A stretch of DNA of 64,000 bases from assembly GCA_021495925.1 (NCBI GenBank), contig JAKEKT010000084.1:98556-162555 (forward strand), written 5' to 3'. The notes under the pieces were generated by a model that made no database searches, was not told the DNA's origin, and worked only from the letters and a program-made list of their open reading frames with translations. Shown here in pieces: positions 1-11,858 of the stretch. A program made the position numbers and the translations under genes. The DNA is from Diplodia intermedia. Its lineage: Eukaryota; Ascomycota; Dothideomycetes; Botryosphaeriales; Botryosphaeriaceae. How positions within the stretch are numbered: position 1 is the stretch's first letter; every line of letters starts with the position of its first letter.

Positions 1-166
1 TTTGCGCGTGCGTGAATATGTAGCTTTTTACTTTCTTCGAGAGAAAAGCGCTTGCGGCCGCGGAAAAGAAACTGTCGCTCTATCAACCAGTTGAAAATGA
101 AAAATATCCCTTCGTCTCTCAGCAATCCTCCTCACGTCGTTTCGTCGTATCCTTTTCGTCCCCGAT

Positions 167-1715
167 TTAAGCCGCAGCAGGCTGACCCTCCTGCGGCTGC
201 GAGGCCGGTTGCGGGTTACCGGAAGGTGCTTGAGTTCCATCAGCCTGCTTTTCCGGGAGGAGACCCTTGGACAGCCACAGCTGAATGAGCGGCATCATGG
301 GCTCCATCTCCTTGTCGCTGAGCAGGTCGTACTGCTGACCAACGTTGATGAAATGGATGAAGCACGTGTTGAGCTCCTTGTAAGCGTTGAGGTTCCAGAA
401 CGGGTCGAGCCAGTGGCCATGGTACAAGTGAGCGTAGCAGCGCATCATTTGGCGGTAGATCGACTTGATGTCGTCCTTGAAGTGCTTGGGGAAACCAGCA
501 GGCTTGCCCATCCACTCGTCGCCGGAAAGTTGGGAAAGCGGAGCGTTGAGAGAAGTCGGGCCGGCAGCAATGGGGCTGTTAGAACCGGGGGTGTTCAGGC
601 CTCCCGAGGCATAGGTGGCGGCGGAGGTGCTGGAAGGCTGAGATGGTATCGTCGTGTCGACAGGGAAGAGGTTCTGGTCGCCAATCTTGCCCACGATCCA
701 CTTCTGAACGAGCTGGATGTACTGGTAGGCGGGGATCTTGATGGGCTTCTTGTTGTTGTCCAACCAGGTGTAGGTGTGGCTGTCATCGCCGCTACTTAGC
801 ATAACTTCTAATTAAGGTGGCAAGTTTCAGGTGAACTTACCCGGCTGCAGACATGGTGGGGCAGGTGTCCGGGTTGCAGATTGGACGACCCGTCCGCTCA
901 TCGAGAGTCTTGATGATCTGGATCATGCCATCCAGAAGACGGTATTGCTCGACAACTGTGGGTGGTAAGGACGTGCAGAGCGAGGTGGAGAGCCAAGGGC
1001 CACGAACCTTGGTGAGCAAGCCACTCGCCCTCGTCGACCATCTTCGGCCGGGCAGCCAGAGTCATGAAGTTGCCCTTGACGATGAGGTTGGAGTACTCCT
1101 CGCGGAAGAAGTACGGAGGCTTCCTGTTCTGAGGCGACTGCGAACGGTCGGCCTCGATTGGAGCGCTCTCGTTGGGAGCCGCAGGAGCCATTGCGGGCGA
1201 GGGAGCCATCTGCTGCGGCTGGCTGGGATACTGCTGGGGTGAGTTCTGGTAAGACATGGTGGGTGACGCGCTGCCCTTGGCTTGCGGCGGCGGTTGGTTA
1301 TTGCTGTTCTTGTTGGATCGTCCGCCAAAGCCTTGGCGACTGTCGAGCAATTGAGTTAGTGGTGGCGTTCTGGACGCTTTGACTATTGGATGGGGTGGGG
1401 GTCTGGCATGGAATGGAGAGGCTCATGCGCAGTGAAAAGCAAAGGGAGGGAATGGCAGCAGGCAAGACGGTAGGAGGCAAGCAGAGACGCGGGGAGGAAT
1501 CACGTGTGGGCGGTGTGCAGCGGGTGGAGAAATAAGAACAAAGAGCAAATGATAGCCACGTGCGGGAGACGATCGGGGGAAATTATCAGGCTGGGCGGCT
1601 AGACAGAGCCATGCGCGGGGCGGGCGGGGGCAGGGAGAGGTATGCAGAGGGATCTCAAGGCCACGAGGAATGCTAAGCTTGCTGCAACTTACACGCTGGA
1701 GAAGAACGACGCCAT
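167..1715 (-). CDS. MOB2: MOB2-type Mob/phocein activator of NDR kinase
   Basis: Spliced model: exons 1693-1715, 1008-1339, 841-955 and 167-791, giving 364 residues. The 23-nt first exon starts in a good context and ends at a GTAAGT donor. The first intron (353 nt) ends with CTAAC and CGACAG. The protein has a Q/P-rich N-terminus, then the Mob domain from about residue 80 (PYFFREEY, EWLAHQVVEQYR, CNPDTC, HTYTWLDNN, QKWIVGKIGD, HLYHGHW). The Cys pair and the late His residues match the structural zinc site. The tail is Q/P/A-rich. The EWLAHQ and TWLDNN wording is that of MOB2, not MOB1. Known MOB2 proteins bind and activate the NDR/LATS-family kinase (Cbk1, Orb6, COT-1) in polarised growth and septation. 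The gene lies head-to-head with LEO1. The family is sure; the first exon is inferred. Confidence 0.92.
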
Positions 1716-2135
1716 GTCTGCAATTCACGCAGTTTCCGGCGAGCGAATGGGGCGGCGGCGGAGGATGGCGGCAAGCCGGAGAGCGAGGTGGCAGGAGAAG
1801 ACGGAGAGCGAGGGGCGGGCGGGAGGAGTGTAGATGTCTGAACCTCTCCCTACCGTGGCCGGGCGGTTTCAGTTGCGCCCCTCCTGAAAGGGGAACATGC
1901 CGCCGGCCGCTTATTTCTCCGCGCCGCCGCGGGCCTCCGCCGAGCTGCGACGGGACGCGCCCGTGTTGCGCTCAGCGTGAAGCCAGCTGCAGCTCACCAC
2001 AGACAAAGCCCATCCGCCTCACCTCCTCCGCCACTCGCCCGCGCACGCCGCCGCCCGCCCGGCACCGCTCCAACCCGTCGTTGCGCCTCCGCGTCCGCCT
2101 GCCGTCCGTCAATCGCACACCTTGCAACAGCAGCC
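1716..2135. promoter_or_regulatory. Divergent promoter MOB2 / LEO1
   Basis: The 420 bp between the two start codons must hold both 5' leaders and both core promoters. It is GC-rich, with a pyrimidine-rich stretch toward the LEO1 start and no clear TATA box in either direction. I infer a shared bidirectional promoter from geometry alone. Confidence 0.5.
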
Positions 2136-3757
2136 ATGGCGTCCGATTCCGAGAACAACATGGCCGACATGTTCGGCGACGACGCTGAACCCGCCGCCGC
2201 CACTGCCGCGTCCACCTCGCCTCCTGCCGATCAGAACGACGATGACGATGAAGATGTCGTCACCGGAAGACGCACCACCTCCGGCGCTGGGGCCGCGGCG
2301 AGTGACGAGGAGCTCAATGACGACGAGCCGCCGCTGGACGATGAAGATGATCTTTTTGGCGATGGTGGGGATGAGGATGAGGCTGAGCAGGCGCCGTATG
2401 TCGAATTGATTGCTGCACTTTGCTTGGGCGCCAATTGACAATTCTTGCAGGGCTGAGCGCACACTCGACGATGAGGAGCTTGATTCCGGCGATGACGTGG
2501 GTCGCGAGGACCGCGTCAAGAGCGCAGCTGCGGAGGAGTTCGAGGCCATGGAGCTCCAGATAGCCGAAGCATCGCTGCCACGCCATGCAGTTCCTGAGCC
2601 TAGCGACAACGAGGTGTGTACGGACCTCATGCAGCATGGGCTTCTTGCTGACACGGAAATAGCTCTACCTTATGAGAGTGCCGCGGTTCCTCGCAGTGGA
2701 TCCCAAAACATTCGTCCTTGAGAAGTGGCAGCCGCCCACAACTGATCATCACAGCAAGAAGGAGCCAACGTCGACATTCTCGCCCTTCAAGACCGCCCAG
2801 ACGACTATTCGTTGGCGTCATTCTCCTTCCGACCCCTCCAAGATTCAGTCCAATGCCCGCATCCTGAGGTGGTCCGATGGCTCCCTTACGCTGCAGCTTG
2901 GCTCCGACCCCACGCAGCAGTGCGAGCTTGATGGGAAGCCTCTCGCTCCTCCGCAAATCAATCCCACCAAGCCTACACCCACAAGTATCCGGGATATGAG
3001 AAAGAGCGGAAATATTCCGTATGATCCGAGCAAGGATTCTTTCACTTATCTCTGCACGCCCAACACACGCGAGCAACTTGTGCGCGTCACTAACAAGGTC
3101 ACCGCCGGTCTGTCTGTTCTGCCCTCCAAGAGCACAACCGATGACTCTATAGACCGCTTGACAGAGAGTCTCGCCACTGCCGCCAAGGCACGCTCTGGTG
3201 CCGGTGGTTCCGTAGCGATCTTCAGCTTGACTGAAGATCCGGAGAAGAAGAAGAGAGAGGCGGAGGCAACTGAGAGGGAGCGCGAGCGTCATGTCAAGCA
3301 GGAAGAGCGTCAGAAGGAGCGTCTACGCATGAGGAATGACCGGAGTTATGGTCGCAGCGGATTCGGGCGGTCTGCAGGATACAGCGGTTCTCGCTATGGT
3401 CAGTCAAGCGCATATGACGATGACGACCGCGGCGCTCGTGGGGGTGCCAAGCAAAGACGCCCTAGGCGTGAAGAATATAGCGATGAGGAGGAGGATGCCG
3501 GCCCTCGCTCTCGCTTTAGGGAGGACGAGTACGACGAAGACGACGATTTCTTGGCTGGCAGTGACGAGGAGCCTGAGACGTTCGAAGATGACGAAGACAT
3601 CGACGAGCGCCTTGAGGCACAGCAGCGCAGAGGAGGGAAGCACGGCAGCCCGAAGAGGGCTCATGCAGATGAGGATGATGAGGATGATGAAGTGGTCGCG
3701 GCAAGTTCCAGGAAGCGGAGACGGGTGGTTGATGACGAAGATGAAGACGACGAGTAG
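2136..3757 (+). CDS. LEO1: Paf1 complex subunit LEO1
   Basis: Exons 2136-2395, 2451-2613 and 2663-3757 give 505 residues. Both introns (55 and 49 nt) have GTATGT or GTGTGT donors and CAG or TAG acceptors, and the phases agree. The N-terminal 140 residues are Asp/Glu-rich. The conserved core follows: ELYLMRVPRFLAVDP, TIRWRH, NARILRWSDGSLTLQLGS, then a TYLCTPN-type segment. The C-terminus is a long charged region rich in RER and DDDE runs with Lys/Arg patches. This order is that of Leo1, a nuclear Paf1-complex subunit that travels with RNA polymerase II and supports H2B ubiquitination and H3K4/K36 methylation. The core identifies the gene. The acidic ends are low complexity and would match many unrelated proteins. 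Confidence 0.93.
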
Positions 3758-5431
3758 AGGAGGCTTGGGGGCTGAAGCATCAAAATGGAAATCACGGAAA
3801 GCCAGGACACTGAATGGCATAATCGGCGCCGGGTCTTCTGAACTTGCATCTCTAAGGGCTGATTCCCAAAAAGCGGGTGGAACAGGTGTTTTGGTCTAAT
3901 TCGAGCGCTGGAGTAGAATGCGCCATTTCTGAACGGACGTTGCCAAACGAGCTTTCATGCATGAAAACAGTCTGAATCCGGCTATTTGAGCAAGTGCCAT
4001 GTCTCCCCCAGCAATAATGGCATTGTAAGTGTGGAATGCTAAGATCGGCGCGTGTCTCCTATTTATTATTAAGTGCCGGCGATGAGATAGGCACCTTCGG
4101 TACCTCAAGCAGAGTTTCACAGCAGCTTCCAGGCTGATAGGTGACAGATAAGGGCTACCGTGGTGTTACGCAGGATGCGAAGAGTGGCACGCACATGCCA
4201 GCCTGCATGACGCCCCGAGCCCCAGCGCTCTCGAGCCGTTGACGGGAGCCCCGCGGAGAGGCGGCGGCGGGGTTCAGGGCAGGCGCGCGCTTTACGGTGG
4301 ACGCAATCGAGGCCCGAGCCGCTCAAGACCGGCACCACAGAGCCGCGGAACCGCGCCGAGCGATGACTACGACGACTCCAGAAAAACATACGAAAGCAGC
4401 GTGACGTCGATGCGCATGCTTCGCCGCCGAGCCCCTAATGCGGCTGCGGCGGGGATTCAGCCCAGCCGCCCAGCCTTGGACCTCGTCTTGCCCCGTAGCT
4501 TGGTGTGCGCCATGAGATCACGATCTGGCAGCTCTCGCAACAGGCGCATGCCCCGACTAGCCGGGCTGGCTTCGGGTTAGGCGCAAGCAGGCGTCCTGCG
4601 CGGCGCTGCGGCGAGTCCGAAGGATGCGGTGGCGGTCTGTTCACGCGGGCGGCGGCCGGCGGGCTTCCCTTGTCGGCAGCGGCGAGGCAGAAAGCACAGG
4701 CAGCCAGGCAGAGCAACAAGCGGAGGAGGCCGCTTGGCTGATGCTTAGCGGCAAATAGGCATCGATGGCGTCTTATCACGTTATCTCCATTTTGCTCTAC
4801 GCCGCCGACGTTTGCGGGCAGCGCGTGGCCAACGCTCGCTCAGCCGCCCGGATTTTGGATTTTCTGTTCACGTTCCGTCGGGTGCGCCGATGGCAAAGGC
4901 AAGTGCGCGGGCGTGCTGGGCGGCGCATCGGGGGCGGCTGCTGCGCGCCGTCCGCGAGCCCGGTTGCGCAGCATCATTAACCCATCGTTCTCTCTGCCTG
5001 GAACCCGCCCCGTCGCCCTGGCGCCTTAGCCCTGTTTCCCTGTCAGGCTGACGTTGTGCTGGAGACGTGAATTACTGGGCTCCCGCACCTGCGCTAAACC
5101 ACCCAACGCAACGCATTACTGCTACTCCAGCGCTAGCCCGCCGGGCTGATTCAAACATCACCTTTCATATAAAACCCTGTCCCACCACGCAGCTTGCCCG
5201 CGAATCTCTCGCCCGCCCTCCCTGGTTTTCGTATCCCGGTGCTCCTGCCCCGAAACACTTCCCGACTCGGCTCCTCGTCCGAGAACTAGCACGCAACCGA
5301 GTGAAGATTCTCGTTGCGTCGCCCTTATTTTCCGTGTCTCCTCAGAACAACTGGTGGTTCATGCCGCCGACGGTCTCGAGTCGCGATCCTTTGTACACCA
5401 TCACCTTTGTCCAGCCGATCCGGTCGGTGAA
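3758..5431. other. Intergenic region LEO1 - amino-acid permease
   Basis: I see no supported gene in these 1.67 kb. Open frames on both strands are short, overlap one another and show no family motif. The right part is the permease promoter and leader, and it is CT-rich from about 5170 to the start codon. Confidence 0.6.
5166..5174 (+). promoter_or_regulatory. Probable TATA box of the permease gene
   Basis: CATATAAAA lies about 265 bp before the permease start, followed by a long C/T-rich leader as in many fungal inducible promoters. No transcript data support it, so it is a motif call only. Confidence 0.4.
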
Positions 5432-7096
5432 ATGGCGCTAGGCCTCGGCAGCAAGAAGAGCGTCGACAGCAGCAATGTCGACCCCAAATCCTCTCCGTCC
5501 GACGACAAAAACGTCCTGGACACGTCGGCCAACTATGGCGCGGGCTACGACCAGGAAGCCGCGCGCGCCCACGGCGACCGCCCCATGCGCCGCATCAGCG
5601 AGCCCATCATCAAGCCCGTCGTGGGCGGCGGCTCCGACTCGGACAGCACCGTGAGCGTGGGCAAGCAGATCGCCATGGAGGAATCCAATGCGATCCAGTA
5701 CCGCACCTGCAGCTGGCCCAAGACGGCCGCCCTGCTCTTCTCCGAGTACATTTGCCTGGCCATCATGTCCTTCCCCTGGTCCTATTCGGTCCTGGGGCTT
5801 GTGCCTGGCCTGATCCTGACCGTCGTGATTGCCGGACTAGTGCTGTACACGTCTTTGATTACTTGGTGAGTCTGGCCCCCCAAGACTTTTGCGCGCTTGG
5901 CGCTGACATGCGGCCAGGGAGTTTTGCCTACGCCATCCCGAGGTCAAGGACGTGTGTGACATTGGCCAGATGCTGTTCTTCAACTCGAAATGGGCGTGGT
6001 GGTTCACCGCCGTCATGTTTCTCCTGAACAACACCTTCATTCAAGTAAGTGTCTCGGAGCGTTGCACACGCGGGCTGTCACTTACGTATTCCAGGGTCTC
6101 CATTGTCTTGTTGGTGCGAAGTATCTGAATACGATGACCAACCACAGCGTGTGCACCATTGGCTTCTCTGCCATCGTTGCCGTCATTTCTTGGTTTTGCT
6201 CGCTCCCGAGAACGTTCTCGACGCTCGCCAAACTGGCCACGGCATCCGCATTCTTTACCTTCATCTCCGTCTTGCTTGCAACCATCTTTACCGCCATTGA
6301 AGCCCACCCGGCTGACTACCCGAGTCTGGGTGAGCCTATCGTTTTGGCAATTCCAGCCGCAGGAACCGGTTACGTCGCTGGCATGAACGCGTTCATGAAT
6401 ATTAGCTATACGTTCATCGGTCAGATCACGCTTCCGTCGTTCATCGCGGAGATGAAGAACCCCAAGGATTTCCCCAAGGCTCTTTGGACCGTCACGATTG
6501 CCGAGGTACTCGTGTTCAGCCTGGTTGGCTCCATCATCTACGCCTACACCGGCACCAACTACATAACATCTCCAGCATTCGGGTCCATCAGTGATGAGGT
6601 GTACAAAAAGGTCAGCTTCAGCTTCATGATTCCGACCATTATCTTCCTGGGTGTCCTGTATGCCTCGGTTTCCGCCCGCTTTGTCTTCTTCCGTCTGCAC
6701 TCCGGTTCGCGCCACATGGGCAACCACACCGTCGTGGGCTGGGTGTCTTGGGGTCTTATCCTCGCGGCTCTCTGGGTCTTTGCGTTCATCATCGCCGAGG
6801 TCATCCCGTTCTTCTCGGATCTGCTTAGCTTGATGAGCTCGCTCTTTGATTCCTTCTTCGGATTCATCTTCTGGGGCGTCGCGTACATCCGCATGCGCAG
6901 GGCGGACTATGGGCCGGACTTCTACAAGACGCGCGGCTGGAGAGGTCCCGTCGGCTTCGTCTTCAACATCATCCTCTGCCTTATTGGTCTGCTGTTCCTC
7001 AGCGGCGGAACGTACGCGGTCGTCAAGAGTATTATTGAAGGGTATGAGTCGGACAGCTTCGGCGGCGCTTTCTCGTGCGCGTCGAATGCTTTGTAG
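5432..7096 (+). CDS. Neutral amino-acid permease, MTR type (AAAP family)
   Basis: Exons 5432-5865, 5918-6044 and 6095-7096 give 520 residues. Introns of 52 and 50 nt have GTGAGT and GTAAGT donors and keep phase. After a hydrophilic N-terminus of about 90 residues (RRISEPIIKPV, Ser/Asp-rich) come about eleven membrane segments, beginning at AALLFSEYICLAIMSFPWSY. Family signatures include CLRHPEVKDVCDIGQ, FQGLHCLVGAKYLNT, ISYTFIGQITLPSFIAEMKNPKDFPKA in two parts, and NHTVVGWVSWG. These are typical of the fungal N amino-acid transport system protein (Neurospora mtr), a proton-coupled importer of neutral aliphatic and aromatic amino acids at the plasma membrane. Substrate range cannot be read from the sequence. 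An upstream in-frame ATG at 5354 would add 26 residues, but it sits in the leader and looks unlikely. Confidence 0.93.
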
Positions 7097-7624
7097 GGGG
7101 GACGTAAATGCCGCGAAGGATTGAGAGTGCCGGAGATCTCTGAGGGAAGGAAAATTGGGTTAGGATGGATACGGGACAAAAGCGCTTATTTTTTAAGCTT
7201 TTCATGTTCTTACGACTGGTACACAACCCGGACCATTGGCTTCACATTCGTGGAGACAGTCGCGATCGCAACACTAATGATATCGTTTTAATGCCACTGA
7301 ATAGCCATGAATAATACCATTGACCATGAGCCTTGTTGCAGGAGAGCCGCGATGATGGGGGCTGTGATGTTGGCAGTTGCGACGGCATGGCAGATGACAA
7401 AAACGTGGGGGAAGCTCTGACGTCGTCCCGCCTGTGCCGCTCCACCGGCCCTCGCCTCCCCAGTCACATGCAAGCCCCGTCATAGGAACACCATCTGTCA
7501 ACAACGCTAAATCCCTCACGCCTCGCTTTTCCTCGCAGCTACCTCTTTGTCGCTTCCCCGCCATTGCCCTGCCTCCACCCCTCTACTCTGAGCTCCGACA
7601 CCACCCTTCTCTTCGCCCTCAACC
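7097..7624. other. Intergenic region permease - OPI3
   Basis: It holds the permease 3' flank and the OPI3 promoter. The last 200 bp are C/T-rich on the plus strand, as is common before fungal starts. I see no gene and no TATA box. Confidence 0.55.
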
Positions 7625-8830
7625 ATGGCTTCCTACATCGATTTCAGCCAGCCGACTCTCTGGTGTGAGTACTACCAGCTCTTTCCATAGTCTTCTTTCC
7701 CCGCTACGCCGTGTCCCCGCACATCGAGCGTTTGCGCCGCCCCAGCGCAACACCGCCATAGCTCGCGACAATGGATACCATGGCAATGAGCAACGCGCTG
7801 ACGTCCATTGAACAGTGTCGGCTGCAAGCATTCTGTTCAACCCGACTTTCTGGAAGTAAGTGTTGCGTGCAATTGCACTCAGTCCTACGTCAAAGCAATG
7901 AGAAGCCAACCGCTGACTGTCTCTTTAGCATCGCTGCTAGGCAAGGTACGGCCCTCCCTCAGACCAGCTCGTCCAATGCTACAGAGCTTCAAACGTCGGG
8001 AACCTTTGGCGCGGGAGCCACTGCGCGCCCCGTCGCGTCGTCAAAGGCGCTCGAGCTTGCCCTGGACTCTAATGGCACTCCCACATCGCGCCTGTTCTTC
8101 GCGAGACGCTTTTGAGGCTCCCGGAGTTGTGTTCAGGGAACAAACAAGCTAATTGACGCGGTGTCCGGCACAATAGAATACCACAACAAGGTCATCACCA
8201 AGCTCTTCGGCGGCAACTCGCTGTACGGCTGCTACGGACTCGCCGTTACCATCTTCTCGCTCGGAATCATCCGCGACATCATGTATGTCCGCTTCTCCCC
8301 TTCAACCGTAGCTCCCGCTCCCCCACGACCGCCCCAATACGGAGTGCTGCAGCAGCAGCAACACCCCATTCATCCTAGCCCACCCCACCCAAGACTGACC
8401 AAAAGGGCACAGCTACAAAACCGCGCTCGAATCGCAACCCGAGCTGCCGCTCCTCGCCAACCCGACGTTCCGGGCGGCGGCGTACGGGCTGCTCGCGTCG
8501 GGCAACGTGCTCGTGCTGTCGTCCATGTGGGCGCTCGGCGTCACGGGCACGTACCTGGGCGACTACTTCGGCATCCTCATGGACGACAAGGTGTCGTCGT
8601 TCCCCTTCAGCGTCACCGACGCGCCCATGTACTGGGGCAGCACCTGCTCCTTCCTCGGCTCCGCCCTCCTGCTCGCCCGCCCCGCCGGCCTCGTGCTCAC
8701 CGCCCTCGTCTACGCCGCCTACGCCGTCGCCCTGCGCTACGAGGACCCCTTCACCGCTGAGATTTATGCGAAGCGCGAGCGCGAGAGGGCCGCTGCTGGT
8801 GCTGGTGGTGCTGGGAAGAAGTCGTTGTAA
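7625..8830 (+). CDS. OPI3: Phospholipid methyltransferase (phosphatidyl-N-methylethanolamine N-methyltransferase)
   Basis: Five exons: 7625-7664, 7816-7855, 7928-7944 (only 17 nt), 8177-8282 and 8413-8830. They join in phase to 206 residues, which to my recollection is the length of yeast Opi3. Each intron has a GT(G/A)NGT-like donor and an AG acceptor. The N-terminus reads ASYIDFSQPTLW...ILFNPTFWNIAARQEYHNK. The second half has the class III methyltransferase core: LVLSSMWALGVTGTYLGDY, FPFSVTDAPMYWGST, and the C-terminal EDPFTAEIYAKRERER. The enzyme adds the last two methyl groups to make phosphatidylcholine from S-adenosylmethionine. It sits in the ER membrane with about four membrane spans. 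The GC-rich 3' part contrasts with the finely split 5' part. It is convergent with beta-tubulin. Confidence 0.93.
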
Positions 8831-9813
8831 GGCGCAACGCACGCACACACACGCGCGCGATGGGACTCCCACGCGGGGGCTGGGCAAGAACACGCGGAAA
8901 GTCCAGCGTCGGGAAACAGCGGAAGGAAGGAAGAAAGGAAGGAAGGGGTGATGGCAGAGACGGGCGGGAAAGTGGACGCCTCTCTCATCTCCAGCTAATG
9001 ATTATGCACGAGCCCCACCACCACCCGAACGACCAAGGGAGAGGGAGAGAAAAAAAAAAGGGAAAACGAAAAGAAAAAACCAAGGGAACGAACGGATGCG
9101 GGCCGGACCGAGGAGAAGCGGAGATTTTCGGTTCCCATCTTCCGAGAGCTGACATTACCCACATGTCTTCTTCGCTCACGTGAGAAAAAAAAAGAGAGAC
9201 GGAAAAACAAATTCAGGCAAATCAACGGTTGAAAAAGGGGGGAAGGACCAAGACAAGAAAAAAAAGGGGGGGAGGAAGGGAGAGAGAGCGAGAGAGAAAG
9301 AGAGAGGGACAACCCGACATTAGGGGGAAGTCGTCTTATACAATTCAACATCACGCGTGGTTCAACAATGCGCGCGTTTCGTGGCAAGCGGTGGCTGGTA
9401 GATGGAGGAAGATAGAGGGAAGATTCGGAAGTAACGACGTCGACGACGACAAGAAGTAGCACGATTGCATTTACATAGGGCGTTTTAACAGTCACACAGG
9501 GTATTCAACTGCCAAACGGTTGAGAGGAAGGGGTGGGATTTAACATCTGAGATACCAAATGCAGAGTTATCGGTTTCGTTGTCAAAAAGCTCGTCTCACA
9601 TGCGAATGGCAAGGTAGGGTCGATGTGGTGAATTGCAAAAGTCTGCATATTCAACGCAGGAAATGGATTACGAAAGCACTACTATTGTTTTGAAACGCTT
9701 AACTACACGTTCGAGCTCACCCCACTCGCACGTTCTCAGAAGTTCAAGACCAAACAAGACCAAGCTCGAAAGGCTTCCCACGGCCCAAGCTACCGATCCA
9801 GCTGGACAGATAT
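8831..9813. other. Convergent intergenic region OPI3 / beta-tubulin with broken purine tracts
   Basis: Two 3' ends face each other across 983 bp. The plus strand is strongly purine-rich in patches: 8930-8950, 9035-9080, 9182-9205 and 9232-9309 (A and GA runs). No gene is visible. The tracts may help end or insulate the converging transcripts; that is inference. Confidence 0.55.
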
Positions 9814-11543
9814 CTACTCCTCCTCGAGAGGAGCATCCTCGTCGTACTCCTCCTCGGCATCGCTGACCGACGCCTCCTGGTACTGCTGGTACTCGGAGAC
9901 CAGATCGTTCATGTTGGACTCAGCCTCAGTGAACTCCATCTCGTCCATACCCTCACCAGTGTACCAATGCAAGAAAGCCTTGCGACGGAACATAGCAGTG
10001 AACTGGTCACCGACACGCTTGAAGAGCTCCTGGATCGACGTCGAGTTGCCGACGAAGGTCGAGGACATCTTGAGACCACGGGGAGGAATGGAGCAGAGCG
10101 CGGTCTGGACGTTGTTGGGAATCCACTCAACGAAGTAGGACGAGTTCTTGTTCTGCACGTTGCGCATCTGGTCCTCGACCTCCTTCATGGAGACCTTACC
10201 GCGGAAGATGGCGGAGCAGGTGAGGTAGCGGCCGTTGCGGAAGTCCGAGGCAGCCATCATGTTCTTAGGGTCGAACATCTGCTGGGTGAGCTCGGGGACG
10301 GTGACGGCACGGAAAGAGTGGGCGCCACGGCTGGTCAGAGGAGAGAAGCCGACCATGAAGAAGTGGAGACGGGGGAAGGGGACCATGTTGACGGCCAGCT
10401 TGCGCAGGTCAGAGTTCAGCTGACCGGGGAAACGCAGGCAAGTGGTGACGCCGGACATGACGGCGGAGACGAGGTGGTTCAGGTCACCGTACGAGGGGTG
10501 GGTGAGCTTGAGGGTCCTCATGCAGATGTCGTACAGAGCCTATGAAGAGTCAGTTCAACGCTCGAACCGGCCAATTGCGGCAATTTCACGCACCTCGTTG
10601 TCAATACAGAAGGTCTCGTCCGAGTTCTCAACGAGCTGGTGGACGGACAGGGTGGCGTTGTAAGGCTCGACAACGGTATCCGAGACCTTGGGGGAGGGAA
10701 CGACGGAGAAGGTCGCCATCATACGGTCGGGGAACTCCTCACGGATCTTAGAGATCAGGAGCGTACCCATACCGGCACCGGTACCACCACCCAGGGAGTG
10801 GGTGATCTGGAAACCCTGGAGGCAGTCGCAGCCCTCGGCCTCGCGACGGACGACGTCGAGGACCTGGTCGACGAGCTCGGCACCCTCGGTGTAGTGACCC
10901 TTGGCCCAGTTGTTACCGGCACCAGACTGGCCGAAAACGAAGTTGTCGGGACGGAAGAGCTGGCCGAAGGGGCCGGCGCGGACGGCATCCATGGTGCCGG
11001 GCTCGAGGTCAACGAGGACAGCACGAGGAACGTACTTATTGTTCGAAGCCTGCTGCGCGTTCAGAAGATTGCCATACTTTACGTGTTTGTCTGACTAGTA
11101 GAGAGTACCTCGTTGAAGTAGACGTTCATGCGCTCCAGCTGGAGGTCGGAGGTGCCATTGTAGCTGCCAAGGGTCAGCGATTGCAGAGCGCGGCAAAGAC
11201 AGCGCAAACTTACACGCCGGAGCCGTCCAGGCCGTGCTCGCCAGAGATAGTCTGCCTGTGGTGTCGATTGGCGTCAGCGGGGGGCGCGGCAGCGGGAGTG
11301 TTTTGGCAACAAACCAGAAGGCAGCACCAATTTGGTTACCCTGGGAAAAGTCAGCGCGATGCAGCGAACACAGCAGGCGGGAAGAGACTTACGCATTGGC
11401 CGGTCTGAAGGTGAACCTATGAGTGCGGAAAAGCGATGTTAGCAATGGTTGGCCTGTTGTTGCGGCCGGGGGCAAAGACGCGGGGCTGTCAGGGGACGCG
11501 TCAAAAACAGTCGGGCTGCCGCAGAACGTACAATCTCGCGCAT
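9814..11543 (-). CDS. tub2: Beta-tubulin
   Basis: Seven exons: 11532-11543, 11393-11416, 11315-11340, 11214-11255, 11109-11163, 10594-11049 and 9814-10539. They join to 446 residues with consistent phases. The start [21 protein letters not shown], the GTP motif GGGTGAGMG and the acidic tail ending DAPLEEE are diagnostic. Introns after codons 4 and 12 are, from memory, standard in filamentous ascomycete beta-tubulins, so the 12-nt first exon is believable. The protein pairs with alpha-tubulin in microtubules. Residues tied to benzimidazole resistance are in their sensitive form: H6, Y50, F167, E198, F200 and L240. MREI at the start is also the known mRNA autoregulation signal in animals. It is head-to-head with the DPP III gene. 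Confidence 0.98.
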
Positions 11544-11858
11544 GGTGGCTGTAGGTTGTGGGTGATGTGGATGGAGTTGGAGAGAGAAGCTGGCGAAGAA
11601 AAGCTGGAGACGCGACTAGGGGGAGTAGTCGGGCGGTGGAAGCGATGGAGAAGGAGCAGGATGGGAGGACAGCGGTGAGGGAAAGGCGAAGGCGCCCGCT
11701 CTGTTGTGGTCTGTGTGGGAAAGCGCCCGCACGGACCAGCCGCACTCAACACCCGGGCCGCAAATCGACATCTCGCATCGCAAAAGGAGTCTGGCAATTA
11801 TTGGTCTTCATTACCTGCGAGAACGCGCCCGCGCCCCCGCCAGCCTGCCGCCGCTGCC
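11544..11858. promoter_or_regulatory. Divergent promoter beta-tubulin / DPP III
   Basis: Only 315 bp separate the two start codons. ATTGG at 11800-11804 is a CCAAT box on the minus strand, facing beta-tubulin. No TATA box is clear. If the inner start of DPP III at 12171 is the main one, the shared region grows to 627 bp. Confidence 0.5.
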
